In this document: positions 45,596-54,628 of the stretch, one piece after another | Layout: the number at the start of each line of letters is the position of its first letter | Position numbering within the stretch: position 1 is the first letter of the stretch | Assembly (NCBI RefSeq): GCF_003719195.1 | Contig: NZ_CP024996.1 | Span: 310,001 to 374,000, forward strand | DNA: 64,000 bases | DNA from: Herbaspirillum rubrisubalbicans | GTDB lineage: Bacteria; Pseudomonadota; Gammaproteobacteria; Burkholderiales; Burkholderiaceae_D | Direction: 5' to 3' | Position numbers and translations under genes: made by a program | The notes under the pieces: generated by a model | Databases searched by the model: none | What the model was told of the DNA's origin: nothing | Seen by the model: the letters and a program-made list of their open reading frames with translations, nothing else

Positions 45596-46828
45596 ATGAC
45601 AAAAGACGCAAAAAATCTGATCGTCGGTCTGGACATCGGCACCTCGAAAGTGGTGGCGGTGGTGGCCGAGGTGCTGCCCGATGGCCGCCATGAAGTGATC
45701 GGGCTGGGGCAGTCCGAATCCAAGGGGCTCAAGAAAGGCGTGGTGGTCAACATCGAGGCCACCGTCGAATCGATCCAGCGTGCGCTGGAAGAAGCCGAGC
45801 TCATGGCCGACTGCAAGATCCGCAATGTCTATACCGGCATTGCGGGCAGCCACATTCGCAGCTTCAATTCCAGCGGCATGGTCGCCATCAAGGACAAGGA
45901 AGTGACCGCGGCTGACGTCTCGCGCGTGATCGAGACTGCCAAGGCGGTCAACATCCCGACCGACCAGCAACTGCTGCATACGGTCCCGCAGGAATTCATC
46001 GTCGACAACCAGGAAGACGTGCGCGAGCCCATCGGCATGAGCGGCATCCGCCTGGAAGTGAAGGTGCACATCGTCACCGGGGCCGTGTCGGCGGTGCAGA
46101 ATATCGTCAAGTGCGTGCGCCGCTGCGGCTTGGAAGTGTCGGACCTGATCCTGCAACCGATGGCCTCGGCCGATTCGGTGCTGATCACCGATGAGCGCGA
46201 GCTGGGCGTGGTGCTGGTCGATATCGGTGGTGGCACCACCGATGTGGCGGTCTTCACCGAAGGCGCGATCCGCCATACCGCCGTGATCCCGATTGCCGGT
46301 GACCAGATCACCAACGATATCGCCATGGCCTTGCGCACGCCGACCCTGGAAGCCGAAGAGATCAAGCTGCGCTATGGCGTGGCCAAGCAGATCCTGGCCG
46401 ACCCCACCGAGACACTGGAAGTGCCGGGCCTGGGGGACCGCAATCCGCGCACCTTGTCGCGCCAGGCGCTGGCCGCCGTGATCGAGCCGCGGGTGGAAGA
46501 GCTGTTTGCGCTGGTGCACCAGGTGGTACGCGAATCGGGTTACGAAGAAGTGCTGTCCTCGGGCATCGTCTTGACCGGTGGCTCGGCCATGATGCCGGGC
46601 ATGACCGAACTGGCCGAAGACATCTTCCTCAAACCGGCCCGCCTGGGCACGCCCGAGTACAGCGGCCAGTTGGCCGATGTGGTGCGTAGCCCGCGTTACT
46701 CGACCGTGCTGGGTCTGTTGCAGGAAGCCAAGAAGCAATACCTGCGCGGTTACATCGTGACCCGTCAGGAAGGGTCGGTGAAGGCGGTCTGGCAGCGTAT
46801 GAAGGAATGGTTCCTGGGCAATTTTTGA
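45596..46828 (+). CDS. ftsA: Cell division protein FtsA
   Basis: A 410-residue actin-like ATPase that tethers FtsZ to the membrane. It has the phosphate-1 loop V-G-L-D-I-G-T-S-K-V, the 1C domain, phosphate-2 V-D-I-G-G-G-T-T-D-V-A, and the L-T-G-G-S-A-M-M-P-G adenosine motif. The C-terminal amphipathic membrane helix (V-W-Q-R-M-K-E-W-F-L-G-N-F) is intact. Ten bases after ftsQ. Confidence 0.95.
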   Translation: MTKDAKNLIVGLDIGTSKVVAVVAEVLPDGRHEVIGLGQSESKGLKKGVVVNIEATVESIQRALEEAELMADCKIRNVYTGIAGSHIRSFNSSGMVAIKDKEVTAADVSRVIETAKAVNIPTDQQLLHTVPQEFIVDNQEDVREPIGMSGIRLEVKVHIVTGAVSAVQNIVKCVRRCGLEVSDLILQPMASADSVLITDERELGVVLVDIGGGTTDVAVFTEGAIRHTAVIPIAGDQITNDIAMALRTPTLEAEEIKLRYGVAKQILADPTETLEVPGLGDRNPRTLSRQALAAVIEPRVEELFALVHQVVRESGYEEVLSSGIVLTGGSAMMPGMTELAEDIFLKPARLGTPEYSGQLADVVRSPRYSTVLGLLQEAKKQYLRGYIVTRQEGSVKAVWQRMKEWFLGNF

Positions 46829-47143
46829 AGCGGCTGCGCAGGCGCTTGCGCATGACCGGTAGTGAATGCATCAGGATGTAAAAGCATTGGTAGTTGCTGG
46901 CGTATCAGTTGTAGGGTTCAGGCAGCAAAAATGACAAGAATGGCAGCAAACTGGCAGGACAGTTTTTTTAGAATAGCGGTATCAAGGCATGACTCGCAGC
47001 AGTGGCAGCATCGGCAGCATACGCATCAAAAAGCAATAACAGGGAATTGAACCTCTAGACAGCAGTGGTCAGTTGCTAGTCGTCACACCGCGTGATGCCT
47101 ATCAACTGCCAGCTGCAGGACACATATATTTTAAGGAGTCATC
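46829..47143 (+). promoter_or_regulatory. ftsA-ftsZ intergenic region with GGCAG repeats and possible ftsZ promoter
   Basis: This 315-base gap is the widest inside the cluster. It has a TAGAAT -10 candidate (46969-46974) after a T run with no clear -35. GGCAGCAAA occurs at 46921-46929 and 46942-46950, exactly 21 bp (two turns) apart, and further GGCAG units follow downstream. AAGGAG lies just before ftsZ. The layout suggests ftsZ has its own regulated transcription. Confidence 0.4.
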
Positions 47144-48334
47144 ATGGAAATCGATATGGTCGACAATGCGACGCTGGGTACGATCATCAAGGTCGTGGGC
47201 GTTGGCGGTGCTGGCGGCAATGCCGTGCAGCACATGATTAACAAGGGTGTGTCCGGCGTCGAATTCATCGCCGCCAACACGGATGCCCAGGCGTTGAAGC
47301 AATCCAAGGCGCACAACGTCATCCAGATCGGCGACACCGGCCTGGGAGCAGGGATGCAGCCGGAAATCGGCCGCCGCCTGGCCGAGGAAACCCGCGCCCG
47401 CATCGAAGACTCCCTGCGCGGCGCGCACATGGTCTTCATCGCGGCTGGCATGGGTGGTGGCACCGGCACCGGTGCTGCTCCGGTGGTGGCGCAAGTGGCC
47501 AAGTCGCTGGGCGCACTGACGGTGGCCGTGGTCTCCAAGCCGTTCTCGTATGAAGGCCAGAAGTGCATGGACATCGCCGATGCCGGTCTGGAAGAGCTGT
47601 CCCAGCACGTCGATTCGCTCATCATCATCCTCAACGAAAAACTGGAAGAGATCTACGAAGACGACAGCATGATCGAATGGCTGTCGCACGCCGATGACGT
47701 GTTGAACAATGCGGTGGCCGGTATTGCCGAAATCATCAACGTGCCGGGCCATATCAACGTCGACTTCAACGACGTCAAGACCATCATGGGCGAGCAGGGC
47801 AAGGCCATGATGGGTACCGCGACTGCGGCCGGCGTGGACCGTGCCCGCGTGGCTGCCGAGCAGGCCGTGGCTTCGCCGCTGCTGGATGGCATCGACCTGT
47901 CCGGCGCGCGTGGCGTGCTGGTCAACGTCACCGCCAGCCGCAGCCTGAAGGGTAAGGAAATCAAGGAAGTCATGGCCACCGTGCGTGCCTTCGCCGCTCC
48001 CGACGCCTCCATCGCACAAGGTATCGCCTACGATGATGGCATGGGCGATGAAATCCGCGTGACCGTGGTGGCCACCGGCCTGGGCCGTGCCCGCAAGGCA
48101 GTGCAACTGGTGCAGACCCCGGTCATGCGCACCGGTACCCACAACGAGCCGATGATGGCCGTCGGTGGCAACCTGCAGCAAGGCGCAGCCCAACCCGCTG
48201 GTGCGCCATTCGGTGGCTTGAAGGCGCCGGCGGTGTGGCGTCGCGAGTCGGCCTCCGACACCGTACGCGCGCTGGAAAAGAACGGGATGGAAACCTACGA
48301 CATCCCGGCCTTCCTGCGCAAGCAGGCGGACTGA
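47144..48334 (+). CDS. ftsZ: Cell division GTPase FtsZ
   Basis: A 396-residue tubulin homologue that forms the division ring. The GTP signature G104-G-G-T-G-T-G is intact, the T7 loop N-x-D-F-x-D follows (V-N-V-D-F-N-D-V), and the C-terminal peptide Y-D-I-P-A-F-L-R-K-Q that binds FtsA, ZipA and ZapD is at the end. ATG 47144 has AAGGAG; ATG 47156 is an alternative start. Last gene of the dcw cluster, with a strong terminator. Confidence 0.96.
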   Translation: MEIDMVDNATLGTIIKVVGVGGAGGNAVQHMINKGVSGVEFIAANTDAQALKQSKAHNVIQIGDTGLGAGMQPEIGRRLAEETRARIEDSLRGAHMVFIAAGMGGGTGTGAAPVVAQVAKSLGALTVAVVSKPFSYEGQKCMDIADAGLEELSQHVDSLIIILNEKLEEIYEDDSMIEWLSHADDVLNNAVAGIAEIINVPGHINVDFNDVKTIMGEQGKAMMGTATAAGVDRARVAAEQAVASPLLDGIDLSGARGVLVNVTASRSLKGKEIKEVMATVRAFAAPDASIAQGIAYDDGMGDEIRVTVVATGLGRARKAVQLVQTPVMRTGTHNEPMMAVGGNLQQGAAQPAGAPFGGLKAPAVWRRESASDTVRALEKNGMETYDIPAFLRKQAD

Positions 48335-48395
48335 TCCTGCTCTGCCAAGGCGGGTCTGCAGCTTCACAGCAGGCTGGCCGGTTCCAAGGCATACT

Positions 48396-48425
48396 AACGC
48401 CGCGCCTGGTGCGCGGCGTTTTTTT
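48396..48425 (+). terminator. Rho-independent terminator after ftsZ
   Basis: AACGCCGCGC (48396-48405) pairs perfectly with GCGCGGCGTT (48411-48420), with a CTGGT loop and a run of seven T. Confidence 0.93.
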
Positions 48426-48473
48426 ATCTCCCCTATTCATATCCATATTCATACAACCAGACGAGGAAAGATC

Positions 48474-48980
48474 ATGACCATCAAGATTGGCGAGCACCTG
48501 CCCGAAGGCACCCTGACCGAATTCATCGAGACCGAAACCGAAGGCTGCAGCCTGGGCCCCAATGCCTTCAAGGTGTCGGATCTGGTCAAGGGCAAGAAGA
48601 TCGCCCTATTCGCGCTGCCCGGCGCCTTTACCCCGACCTGTTCGGCCAAGCATGTGCCGGGCTACATCGCACTGGCTGACCAGTTCAAGGCCAAGGGTGT
48701 GGATGAGATCTGGTGCATCTCGGTCAACGACGCCTTCGTCATGGGCGCCTGGGGCCGCGACCAGAAGGCCACCGGCATCGTGCGCATGTTCGGCGACGGC
48801 AGCGCCACCTTCACCAAGGCCCTGGGCATGGAATTCGACCTGACCGAGCGCAACATGGGGGTGCGCTCGCAGCGTTACTCCATGCTGGTGGAAGACGGCG
48901 TGGTCAAGCAACTGAACCTGGAAGCTGCCGGCAAGTTCGAAGTCTCCAACGCCGAGACCCTGCTGGCCCAACTGGGCTGA
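48474..48980 (+). CDS. Peroxiredoxin, Prx5 family
   Basis: A 168-residue thiol peroxidase reducing hydrogen peroxide and organic hydroperoxides, probably with glutathione/glutaredoxin or thioredoxin as donor. The catalytic motif is P-G-A-F-T-P-T-C56. A second Cys in E-I-W-C-I-S-V is at the position seen in this family. ATG 48474 follows GAGGAAAG. Independent of ftsZ because of the intervening terminator. Confidence 0.92.
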   Translation: MTIKIGEHLPEGTLTEFIETETEGCSLGPNAFKVSDLVKGKKIALFALPGAFTPTCSAKHVPGYIALADQFKAKGVDEIWCISVNDAFVMGAWGRDQKATGIVRMFGDGSATFTKALGMEFDLTERNMGVRSQRYSMLVEDGVVKQLNLEAAGKFEVSNAETLLAQLG

Positions 48981-49146
48981 TCGCAGCCCTCCCTGCATGG
49001 CGGACGTGGGGCGGCACGGCATTTTTCCTGTGTGGAAATGAGTCGTGCCGCATCACGTCCATCTGACGCAGTCCTGACGGCGCTTGCAGATGGGAACGAT
49101 TTGCAACACCGCCGCGCTGGCCGGGGCGAGGGCAGGGCATCTTGGC

Positions 49147-49152
49147 TATAAT
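49147..49152 (+). promoter_or_regulatory. lpxC -10 element, possibly giving a leaderless mRNA
   Basis: A consensus TATAAT (49147-49152) ends six bases before the lpxC ATG. Transcription starts six to eight bases after a -10, so the message would begin at or next to the start codon. There is no Shine-Dalgarno sequence. No good -35 is visible. Confidence 0.5.
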
Positions 49153-49158
49153 GGCCGG

Positions 49159-50094
49159 ATGTTGAAACAGCGCACAATCAAGAATCTGGTCAAGACCACT
49201 GGCGTGGGCCTGCACTCGGGCACCAAGGTCGAGCTCACCCTGCGTCCGGCCGCGCCCGATACCGGCATCATCTTCCGCCGTATCGATCTCGACCCGGTGG
49301 TCGAGCTGCCGATGATCGCCACCGGCGTGGGCGACACCCGCATGGCCTCGACCCTGACCAAGGATGGTGCCAAGGTATCCACCGTCGAACACCTGCTGTC
49401 GGCCTGTGCTGGCCTGGGCATCGACAACCTCTATATCGATCTGACCGCCGAAGAAATCCCCATCATGGATGGTTCGGCATCGTCCTTCGTGTTCCTGCTG
49501 CAGCAGGCCGGCCTGCAGGAGCAGAACGCGCCCAAGAAATTCATCCGCGTGAAAAAGCCGGTGGAAGTACGCGAAGGAAGGGGCGACAAGGAGAAATGGG
49601 CGCGCCTGGAACCCTATGACGGTTTCCGCCTGAAGTTCTTCATCGAATTCAACCATCCCGCCGTGGATGGCACCGGACAGGTGGCCGAGGTCGACTTCGG
49701 CATCGACTCCTACGTCAAGGAAATCGCCCGCGCGCGCACCTTCGGCTTCATGCAGGACGTGGAAACCCTGCGCGGCATGGGCCTGGCCCGTGGTGGTTCC
49801 TTCGAGAACGCCATCGTCATGGATGAGTACCGCATCCTCAATGCCGATGGCCTGCGCTACGACAACGAGTTCGTGCGCCACAAGATCCTCGACGCCATCG
49901 GCGACCTTTACATCATCGGCCATCCGCTCTTAGCCAGCTATGACGCCCACAAGTCCGGCCACGGTCTGAACAATCTGCTGCTGCGTGAATTGCTGTCGCA
50001 GCCGGATGCCTATGAAATCGTCAGCTTCGACAAGCTCGAACAGGCCCCGCAGACCTACGTGATGCAAGCCCAGCAGGAGTGGGCATTGAACTGA
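49159..50094 (+). CDS. lpxC: UDP-3-O-acyl-N-acetylglucosamine deacetylase
   Basis: A 311-residue zinc enzyme committing the cell to lipid A synthesis. It begins [20 protein letters not shown], the canonical start, so ATG 49159 is firm despite the missing ribosome-binding site. Zinc ligands: H78 in S-T-V-E-H-L-L-S, with the second His and the Asp in H-K-I-L-D-A-I-G-D; catalytic His in Y-D-A-H-K-S-G-H-G. The order ftsZ, peroxiredoxin, lpxC is common in betaproteobacteria. Confidence 0.95.
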   Translation: MLKQRTIKNLVKTTGVGLHSGTKVELTLRPAAPDTGIIFRRIDLDPVVELPMIATGVGDTRMASTLTKDGAKVSTVEHLLSACAGLGIDNLYIDLTAEEIPIMDGSASSFVFLLQQAGLQEQNAPKKFIRVKKPVEVREGRGDKEKWARLEPYDGFRLKFFIEFNHPAVDGTGQVAEVDFGIDSYVKEIARARTFGFMQDVETLRGMGLARGGSFENAIVMDEYRILNADGLRYDNEFVRHKILDAIGDLYIIGHPLLASYDAHKSGHGLNNLLLRELLSQPDAYEIVSFDKLEQAPQTYVMQAQQEWALN

Positions 50095-50195
50095 TCCGAT
50101 GCGCCGTGCAGCCGACCTGAAGGGCGGCGCGGCGACATGTCAGGTTTCGTCATTTTTCGATATTTCGCCGCTATCGCATCTTCTTCTGCTGCGAA

Positions 50196-50218
50196 TTACC
50201 TGTCAAGCGACCAGGTAA
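50196..50218. promoter_or_regulatory. Dyad TTACCTG-N9-CAGGTAA
   Basis: A perfect 7-bp inverted repeat (50196-50202 and 50212-50218) about 60-80 bases before the molybdoenzyme start. The spacing is right for a dimeric regulator. No matching regulator is encoded nearby. Confidence 0.4.
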
Positions 50219-50244
50219 AAGAACCCGTCGCGACTTCTCTGTAA

Positions 50245-50276
50245 GGTCTCCCGCATGTCATTTTTTTCGGGAGACC
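50245..50276 (+). promoter_or_regulatory. 5' hairpin that sequesters the Shine-Dalgarno of the molybdoenzyme gene
   Basis: GGTCTCCCG (50245-50253) pairs perfectly with CGGGAGACC (50268-50276) around a U-rich 14-base loop. The right arm contains the GGGAGA ribosome-binding site, three bases before ATG 50280. The stem would block initiation until opened. Confidence 0.55.
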
Positions 50277-50279
50277 ATC

Positions 50280-52946
50280 ATGCCATTGAGTCGACGCGAC
50301 TTTCTCAAGACCACCGCCGCCACCAGCATCGCCGCAGGCGGACTGACCCTGTTCGGCACCCATGAGGTGTTCGGCAAGGACACCACCCTCATTCCCAGCG
50401 CCTGTCATTGGGGACCGTTCAAGGCGGTCGTGAAGAAAGGCGTATTGGGCGGCATCCAGCCGCTGCCGGAGCTCGACGCCACGCCAACCACCATGCTGAC
50501 CAAGGGCGTGTTAAGCCGGGTCTACAGCAAGACCCGGGTGGCTGCGCCGATGGTGCGCAAGTCGTGGCTGGCCAGACGCGGCGCCGATGCCGCCACGCGC
50601 CACCTGCGTGGCCACGAGCCCTTCGTGCAGGTGAGCTGGGACGAAGCGCTGGCCCTGGTGGCCGAGGCCATCCTCAGCACCGCCGAGCAGCATGGCAACC
50701 AGGCGCTGTTCAGTTCTTCCTACGGCGGCTGGTCGCACGCCGGACTGATGCGCCCGCAGGTGCTGCAGGGACGGTTGTTCGGGTTGATCGGCGGCCACTC
50801 CACGACGACTGGCGATTATTCCGGCGGCGCTTCGCAGATCAGCCTGCCCTACGTCATCGGCGACATGGAAGTCTATTCGCCGCAAACTTCCTGGGAAGTC
50901 GTGGCCGCGCATACCGACATCATGGTCTGGGTCGGGGCCGACCCGATCAAGAACAATCGCATCGAATACACGGTGGCCGATCACCAGATGACGGAAAACT
51001 GGAAGAAGATCCGTGCGCGCGGCGTGAAATTCATTTCCATCAATCCCCAGTACACCGCCACCGACGAGCTGCTGCAAGCCGAGTGGATCAAGATCGTCCC
51101 CAATACCGATACCGCCCTGTTCCTGGCCATGGCCTTCCACGTCCTGAGCACGGGACGGCAGGACCAGGCCTATCTGGCGAAGTACACGGTCGGCTTCGAA
51201 CGGTTCCGCGATTACCTGCTGGGGCGGGACGCGGATGGTTCTCCCCCCAAGACGCCGGAGTGGGCCGCCGCCATCACGGGAGTACCGGCAGCGCAGATCA
51301 GGACGCTGGCCGAGCTGTTCTCTGGCCCGCAGCGAGTGCAGTTCGCCGGGGCCTGGTCGCTGCAGCGTGCGCATCATGGTGAGATGACGCACTGGGCCAT
51401 CATCAACTTCGCCGCCATGGTCGGCAAGATCGGCAAGCCCGGCCAGGGCGTGGGATTCAGTTGGCATTACGGTGGCGGTGGCATGGTGCAATCCAATGCC
51501 ATCATGCCGGTCGGGCTGTCGCAGGGACGTAATCCCGTGACCACGCGCTGCCCCGCTTCGCGCATCAGCGAGATGCTGCTCAATCCGGGCGGCAAGTACA
51601 CCCGCGATGGCGCCACCCACAGCTATCCCGATGTCAGGCTGATCTACAACGCCGGCAATAATTTCCTCTCGCACCAGCAGAACACCAATGAACTGATCCG
51701 CGCCCTGAACCGGCAGGTCCCGACCATCATTTGCCAGGACCCCTGGTGGTGTGCCTCGGCGCGCTTTGCCGACATCGTGCTGCCGGCCACCTCCGAGCTG
51801 GAGCGCAATGACATCAGCAGCGGTGGCACCTACAGCAACGACAAGATCTATGCGATGCGTCAGGTGATCCAACCCTATGGGCAGAGCCTGGACGACTTGG
51901 AGATATTCAGCCGCCTGGCTGGCCTGATGGGCGTGGGTTACCAATTTACCGAGGGCAAGAGCATCATGCAGATCCTGACGGAATCCTTCCAGGCGGCGCA
52001 GCCCACGCTATCCTTCCAGCGCTTCTGGCGCGAGGGCGTGGCCAGGCTGCCGGTGCCGCAGGAAATGCGGGGCTGGGTCCGCCATGGGGACTTCTACCGG
52101 GACCCGGAGCAACATCCCCTGCATACCCGCTCGGGCAAGATCGAACTGTATTGCGCCCAGATCGACAGTTTCAAGCTGCCCGACTGCCCGCCCATGCCCA
52201 AGTATCTGGAACCCGCCGAGTTCCTGGGCAATGCCAAGCCGGGCCAGGTCCATGTGGTAAGTCCGCATCCGTGGAACCGCGTCCATTCGCAGATGGCCCA
52301 GGCTGACGTGCGCTTCGAGCAGAACGTGCAGGGGCGGCAGCATGTGCTGATCAATTCGCAGGATGCGGCCGCACTGGATATCCGGGACGGCGATCTGGTG
52401 GAGTTGAGCAATGCGCGCGGCACCCTCATCGCCGGCGCCGCCATCACCGGTCGTATCATGCAGGGCGTGGTCAGTCTGGAAGAGGGCAACTGGATTCAGC
52501 TGGATTCACGCGGACGCTGCAACAGCGGTTCCATCAACATGATCACCAGCAGCATCGCCGCCAGCGGGCTGAGCCAGGCGACCAGCGCCAACACCTGCCT
52601 GGCCACGCTGCGCCGCTGCGACGATGCCGAATCCCCCAACCGCGCCTATGAACCGCCGGCCATCGAACGCACCGGCAAGCTCGGCATCGATGTGGCGGCG
52701 CTGCGGCTGGCCGAGCGGGCGGCCGCGATCAAGGGTGATGCGATCACCCATTTGTCGCCGGGCGAGAAACTCTTCTATGAACGCTGCACGCTCTGCCATG
52801 TCCCGCGCGAGCCCGGCGACTATACCCAGAAGCAGTGGCTCGGCATTACCGAGAGCATGTTCCCGCGCGCCGGACTGGACGAGGGGCAGAAAAAGTCGGT
52901 GCTGGAATTCCTGCTCAACCATGCCCGGGATGCCGCGCCGATGTAA
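50280..52946 (+). CDS. TMAO/DMSO/biotin-sulfoxide reductase-type molybdoenzyme fused to a cytochrome c domain
   Basis: An 888-residue periplasmic enzyme. A Tat signal (S-R-R-D-F-L-K near residue 4) precedes a complete bis-MGD oxidoreductase domain. The motif G-D-Y-S181-G-G-A-S-Q has the Ser that ligates molybdenum in TorA/DorA/BisC enzymes, and no N-terminal iron-sulfur Cys cluster is present, as in that group. About 120 residues after the catalytic domain include C836-T-L-C-H840 (haem c) with a likely Met ligand in S-M-F-P-R-A-G-L. TorA normally receives electrons from a separate cytochrome TorC, so here the donor domain is fused on. No torD, torC or tor regulators are adjacent. Confidence 0.87.
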   Translation: MPLSRRDFLKTTAATSIAAGGLTLFGTHEVFGKDTTLIPSACHWGPFKAVVKKGVLGGIQPLPELDATPTTMLTKGVLSRVYSKTRVAAPMVRKSWLARRGADAATRHLRGHEPFVQVSWDEALALVAEAILSTAEQHGNQALFSSSYGGWSHAGLMRPQVLQGRLFGLIGGHSTTTGDYSGGASQISLPYVIGDMEVYSPQTSWEVVAAHTDIMVWVGADPIKNNRIEYTVADHQMTENWKKIRARGVKFISINPQYTATDELLQAEWIKIVPNTDTALFLAMAFHVLSTGRQDQAYLAKYTVGFERFRDYLLGRDADGSPPKTPEWAAAITGVPAAQIRTLAELFSGPQRVQFAGAWSLQRAHHGEMTHWAIINFAAMVGKIGKPGQGVGFSWHYGGGGMVQSNAIMPVGLSQGRNPVTTRCPASRISEMLLNPGGKYTRDGATHSYPDVRLIYNAGNNFLSHQQNTNELIRALNRQVPTIICQDPWWCASARFADIVLPATSELERNDISSGGTYSNDKIYAMRQVIQPYGQSLDDLEIFSRLAGLMGVGYQFTEGKSIMQILTESFQAAQPTLSFQRFWREGVARLPVPQEMRGWVRHGDFYRDPEQHPLHTRSGKIELYCAQIDSFKLPDCPPMPKYLEPAEFLGNAKPGQVHVVSPHPWNRVHSQMAQADVRFEQNVQGRQHVLINSQDAAALDIRDGDLVELSNARGTLIAGAAITGRIMQGVVSLEEGNWIQLDSRGRCNSGSINMITSSIAASGLSQATSANTCLATLRRCDDAESPNRAYEPPAIERTGKLGIDVAALRLAERAAAIKGDAITHLSPGEKLFYERCTLCHVPREPGDYTQKQWLGITESMFPRAGLDEGQKKSVLEFLLNHARDAAPM

Positions 52947-53036
52947 GCCCGGGCAACGCCGGCCACGGCTTGCCGGAAAAGTGATAAATCATTACGCATG
53001 ATGAGCTACGCGGCAGGGAGGGCATCGCGGACCATT

Positions 53037-53582
53037 TCAAGAAAATGGCGTGTCTTCCTTGCCCTGTTGTGTCGCTGCGCGCGTCTGGCGGCGCCGTATC
53101 ATGGCATCGATGGCTTCCTTCAAGCCCTGGCTGCGCGGATCGCTGGCCAGCGTACTGCTGAGTTCGGCGAAGGAAGAGAGGGCGTTGTCGGTCAGTTCGA
53201 GCACCCGTTTTGGCGGCGGCGGGGGGGCCATGCGGCCAACTTGCACTTTGATTCGGATTGAATTAACCTGCCATCCGTCCTTCAGCAGGCGGTCCTGCAG
53301 CCTCGGGGTTTGCTGCTTCAACCGGGCCGCCAGCGCTGCATTGGGGGCGCTCATGACCAGCACGCCAGCTTCAAACTGCAAGATCTGACACGCGGCAAAC
53401 ATCGCCGGCAAGTTCGCGGCGACCGACTGCTGCAGCGTGCCCATGCGAGCCAGGGCGGGCAAGAGCGCCGCCATCGTCGAATTCGACCGCAAGAAATCCG
53501 CGGCTCCCTTCGTGCTCTTCGCCATGCGTTGAGCGCTCGTGGGAGCAGGCCGATAAGGGGTGAACGTAGATGGGTACTTCAT
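53037..53582 (-). CDS. dciA: DciA-like protein (DUF721), candidate replicative helicase loader
   Basis: A 181-residue protein whose central part (about 35-115) matches the DUF721/DciA fold: Q-S-V-A-A-N-L-P, L-Q-F-E-A-G-V-L-V-M-S-A-P-N-A-A-L-A-A-R-L-K-Q-Q-type strand-helix. DciA loads DnaB helicase in bacteria that lack DnaC. The gene sits next to secA, with an M23 peptidase between, which is its usual location in proteobacteria. Residues after 120 are basic and likely disordered, with a P-P-P-P-P run. Confidence 0.8.
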   Translation of the reverse strand: MKYPSTFTPYRPAPTSAQRMAKSTKGAADFLRSNSTMAALLPALARMGTLQQSVAANLPAMFAACQILQFEAGVLVMSAPNAALAARLKQQTPRLQDRLLKDGWQVNSIRIKVQVGRMAPPPPPKRVLELTDNALSSFAELSSTLASDPRSQGLKEAIDAMIRRRQTRAATQQGKEDTPFS

Positions 53583-53635
53583 CTTTAAACCTTATCACAT
53601 CCGGTGTCTGACCGGCCGGAGACCAAGGAGCAAAG

Positions 53636-54613
53636 ATGCAAATTATCCTGTTGCACCCCCGTTTCACCAAAGCCCGCTCCATTACGCTGGGTACCAAGCA
53701 CATCTTGCTGCTGCTGTTGCTGATGCTGACCATGGTGGCCGGCTCCTCCATGGGGATCACCTATTTCCTGCTCAACCGCGCCGGCAACCCCGATGCCTCG
53801 CCCATGCTGCACAAGCTGGCCGTGTCGATGAGCCAGGAAGAAGACGGCCGCAACGAGAAATACCTGAAGGAAAACCTGGCCATGATGGCCGTCAAGGTCG
53901 GCGAGATGCAAGCCCAGATGATGCGCCTGGATGCGCTGGGCGAGCGGGTGCAGGGCCTGGCTGGCATCCGCCCCGAGGAGTTCAACTTCAAGGAAGCGCC
54001 CGGTCGCGGCGGTGCCGAAGTCTCCAGCCAGGCCGGTCCGGCGCGTGATGTTAGCATGGATGAGCTGCGCCGTATGTTGGATAGCCTGGCGGTGGACGCC
54101 GGTCACCGCGCCGATTACCTCAATGCCGTGGAATCCACCCTGATGGGTGACAAGATCAAGTCGCGCCTGCTGCCGACCAACCAACCGGTCAACGTCGCCT
54201 ACAATTCCTCCAGCTTCGGCTGGCGCCTGGACCCCTTCACCGGCCACAATGCCTTCCACGAAGGCTTGGACTTCCCGGCCCCGGTGGGCACGCGCATTGT
54301 CGCCGCCGCTGCCGGGGTGGTCATTGCCTCAGAATATCATTATCAGTTTGGCAACATGCTGGAAATCGACCACGGCAACAACATCATCACCCGCTACGCC
54401 CACGCCTCGCGGCTGTACGTGAAGGTGGGCGACATCGTCAAGCGCGGCCAGCACGTGGCCGATGTCGGTTCCACCGGCCGCTCAACCGGCGCCCACTTGC
54501 ATTTCGAGGTGCGTATCCGCGGCATTGCCCAGGATCCGCGCAAGTTCCTGGCGCTCGGCGCCACGGGCGGCAACCAGCCCAAGCAGTTGCCGGTGTTCGT
54601 GGCAGGCCGTTAG
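53636..54613 (+). CDS. M23 family metallopeptidase (LytM domain)
   Basis: A 325-residue envelope protein: one membrane segment (about 22-45), a coiled coil (about 65-110), then a LytM endopeptidase domain (about 200-305). The zinc ligands are present: H-E-G-L-D and H-L-H-F-E, with Y-A-H-A-S-R between. It is therefore probably active on peptidoglycan cross-links rather than a degenerate activator like EnvC. Divergent from dciA and upstream of secA, a conserved trio. Confidence 0.9.
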   Translation: MQIILLHPRFTKARSITLGTKHILLLLLLMLTMVAGSSMGITYFLLNRAGNPDASPMLHKLAVSMSQEEDGRNEKYLKENLAMMAVKVGEMQAQMMRLDALGERVQGLAGIRPEEFNFKEAPGRGGAEVSSQAGPARDVSMDELRRMLDSLAVDAGHRADYLNAVESTLMGDKIKSRLLPTNQPVNVAYNSSSFGWRLDPFTGHNAFHEGLDFPAPVGTRIVAAAAGVVIASEYHYQFGNMLEIDHGNNIITRYAHASRLYVKVGDIVKRGQHVADVGSTGRSTGAHLHFEVRIRGIAQDPRKFLALGATGGNQPKQLPVFVAGR

Positions 54614-54628
54614 TCGTTAGTCGTTAGT
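54608..54628 (+). repeat. Three tandem CGTTAGT heptamers across a stop codon
   Basis: CGTTAGT repeats at 54608, 54615 and 54622, followed by a degenerate CGTCAGC. The first unit contains the TAG stop of the M23 gene. The repeat puts TAG stops in all three frames. Confidence 0.7.
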
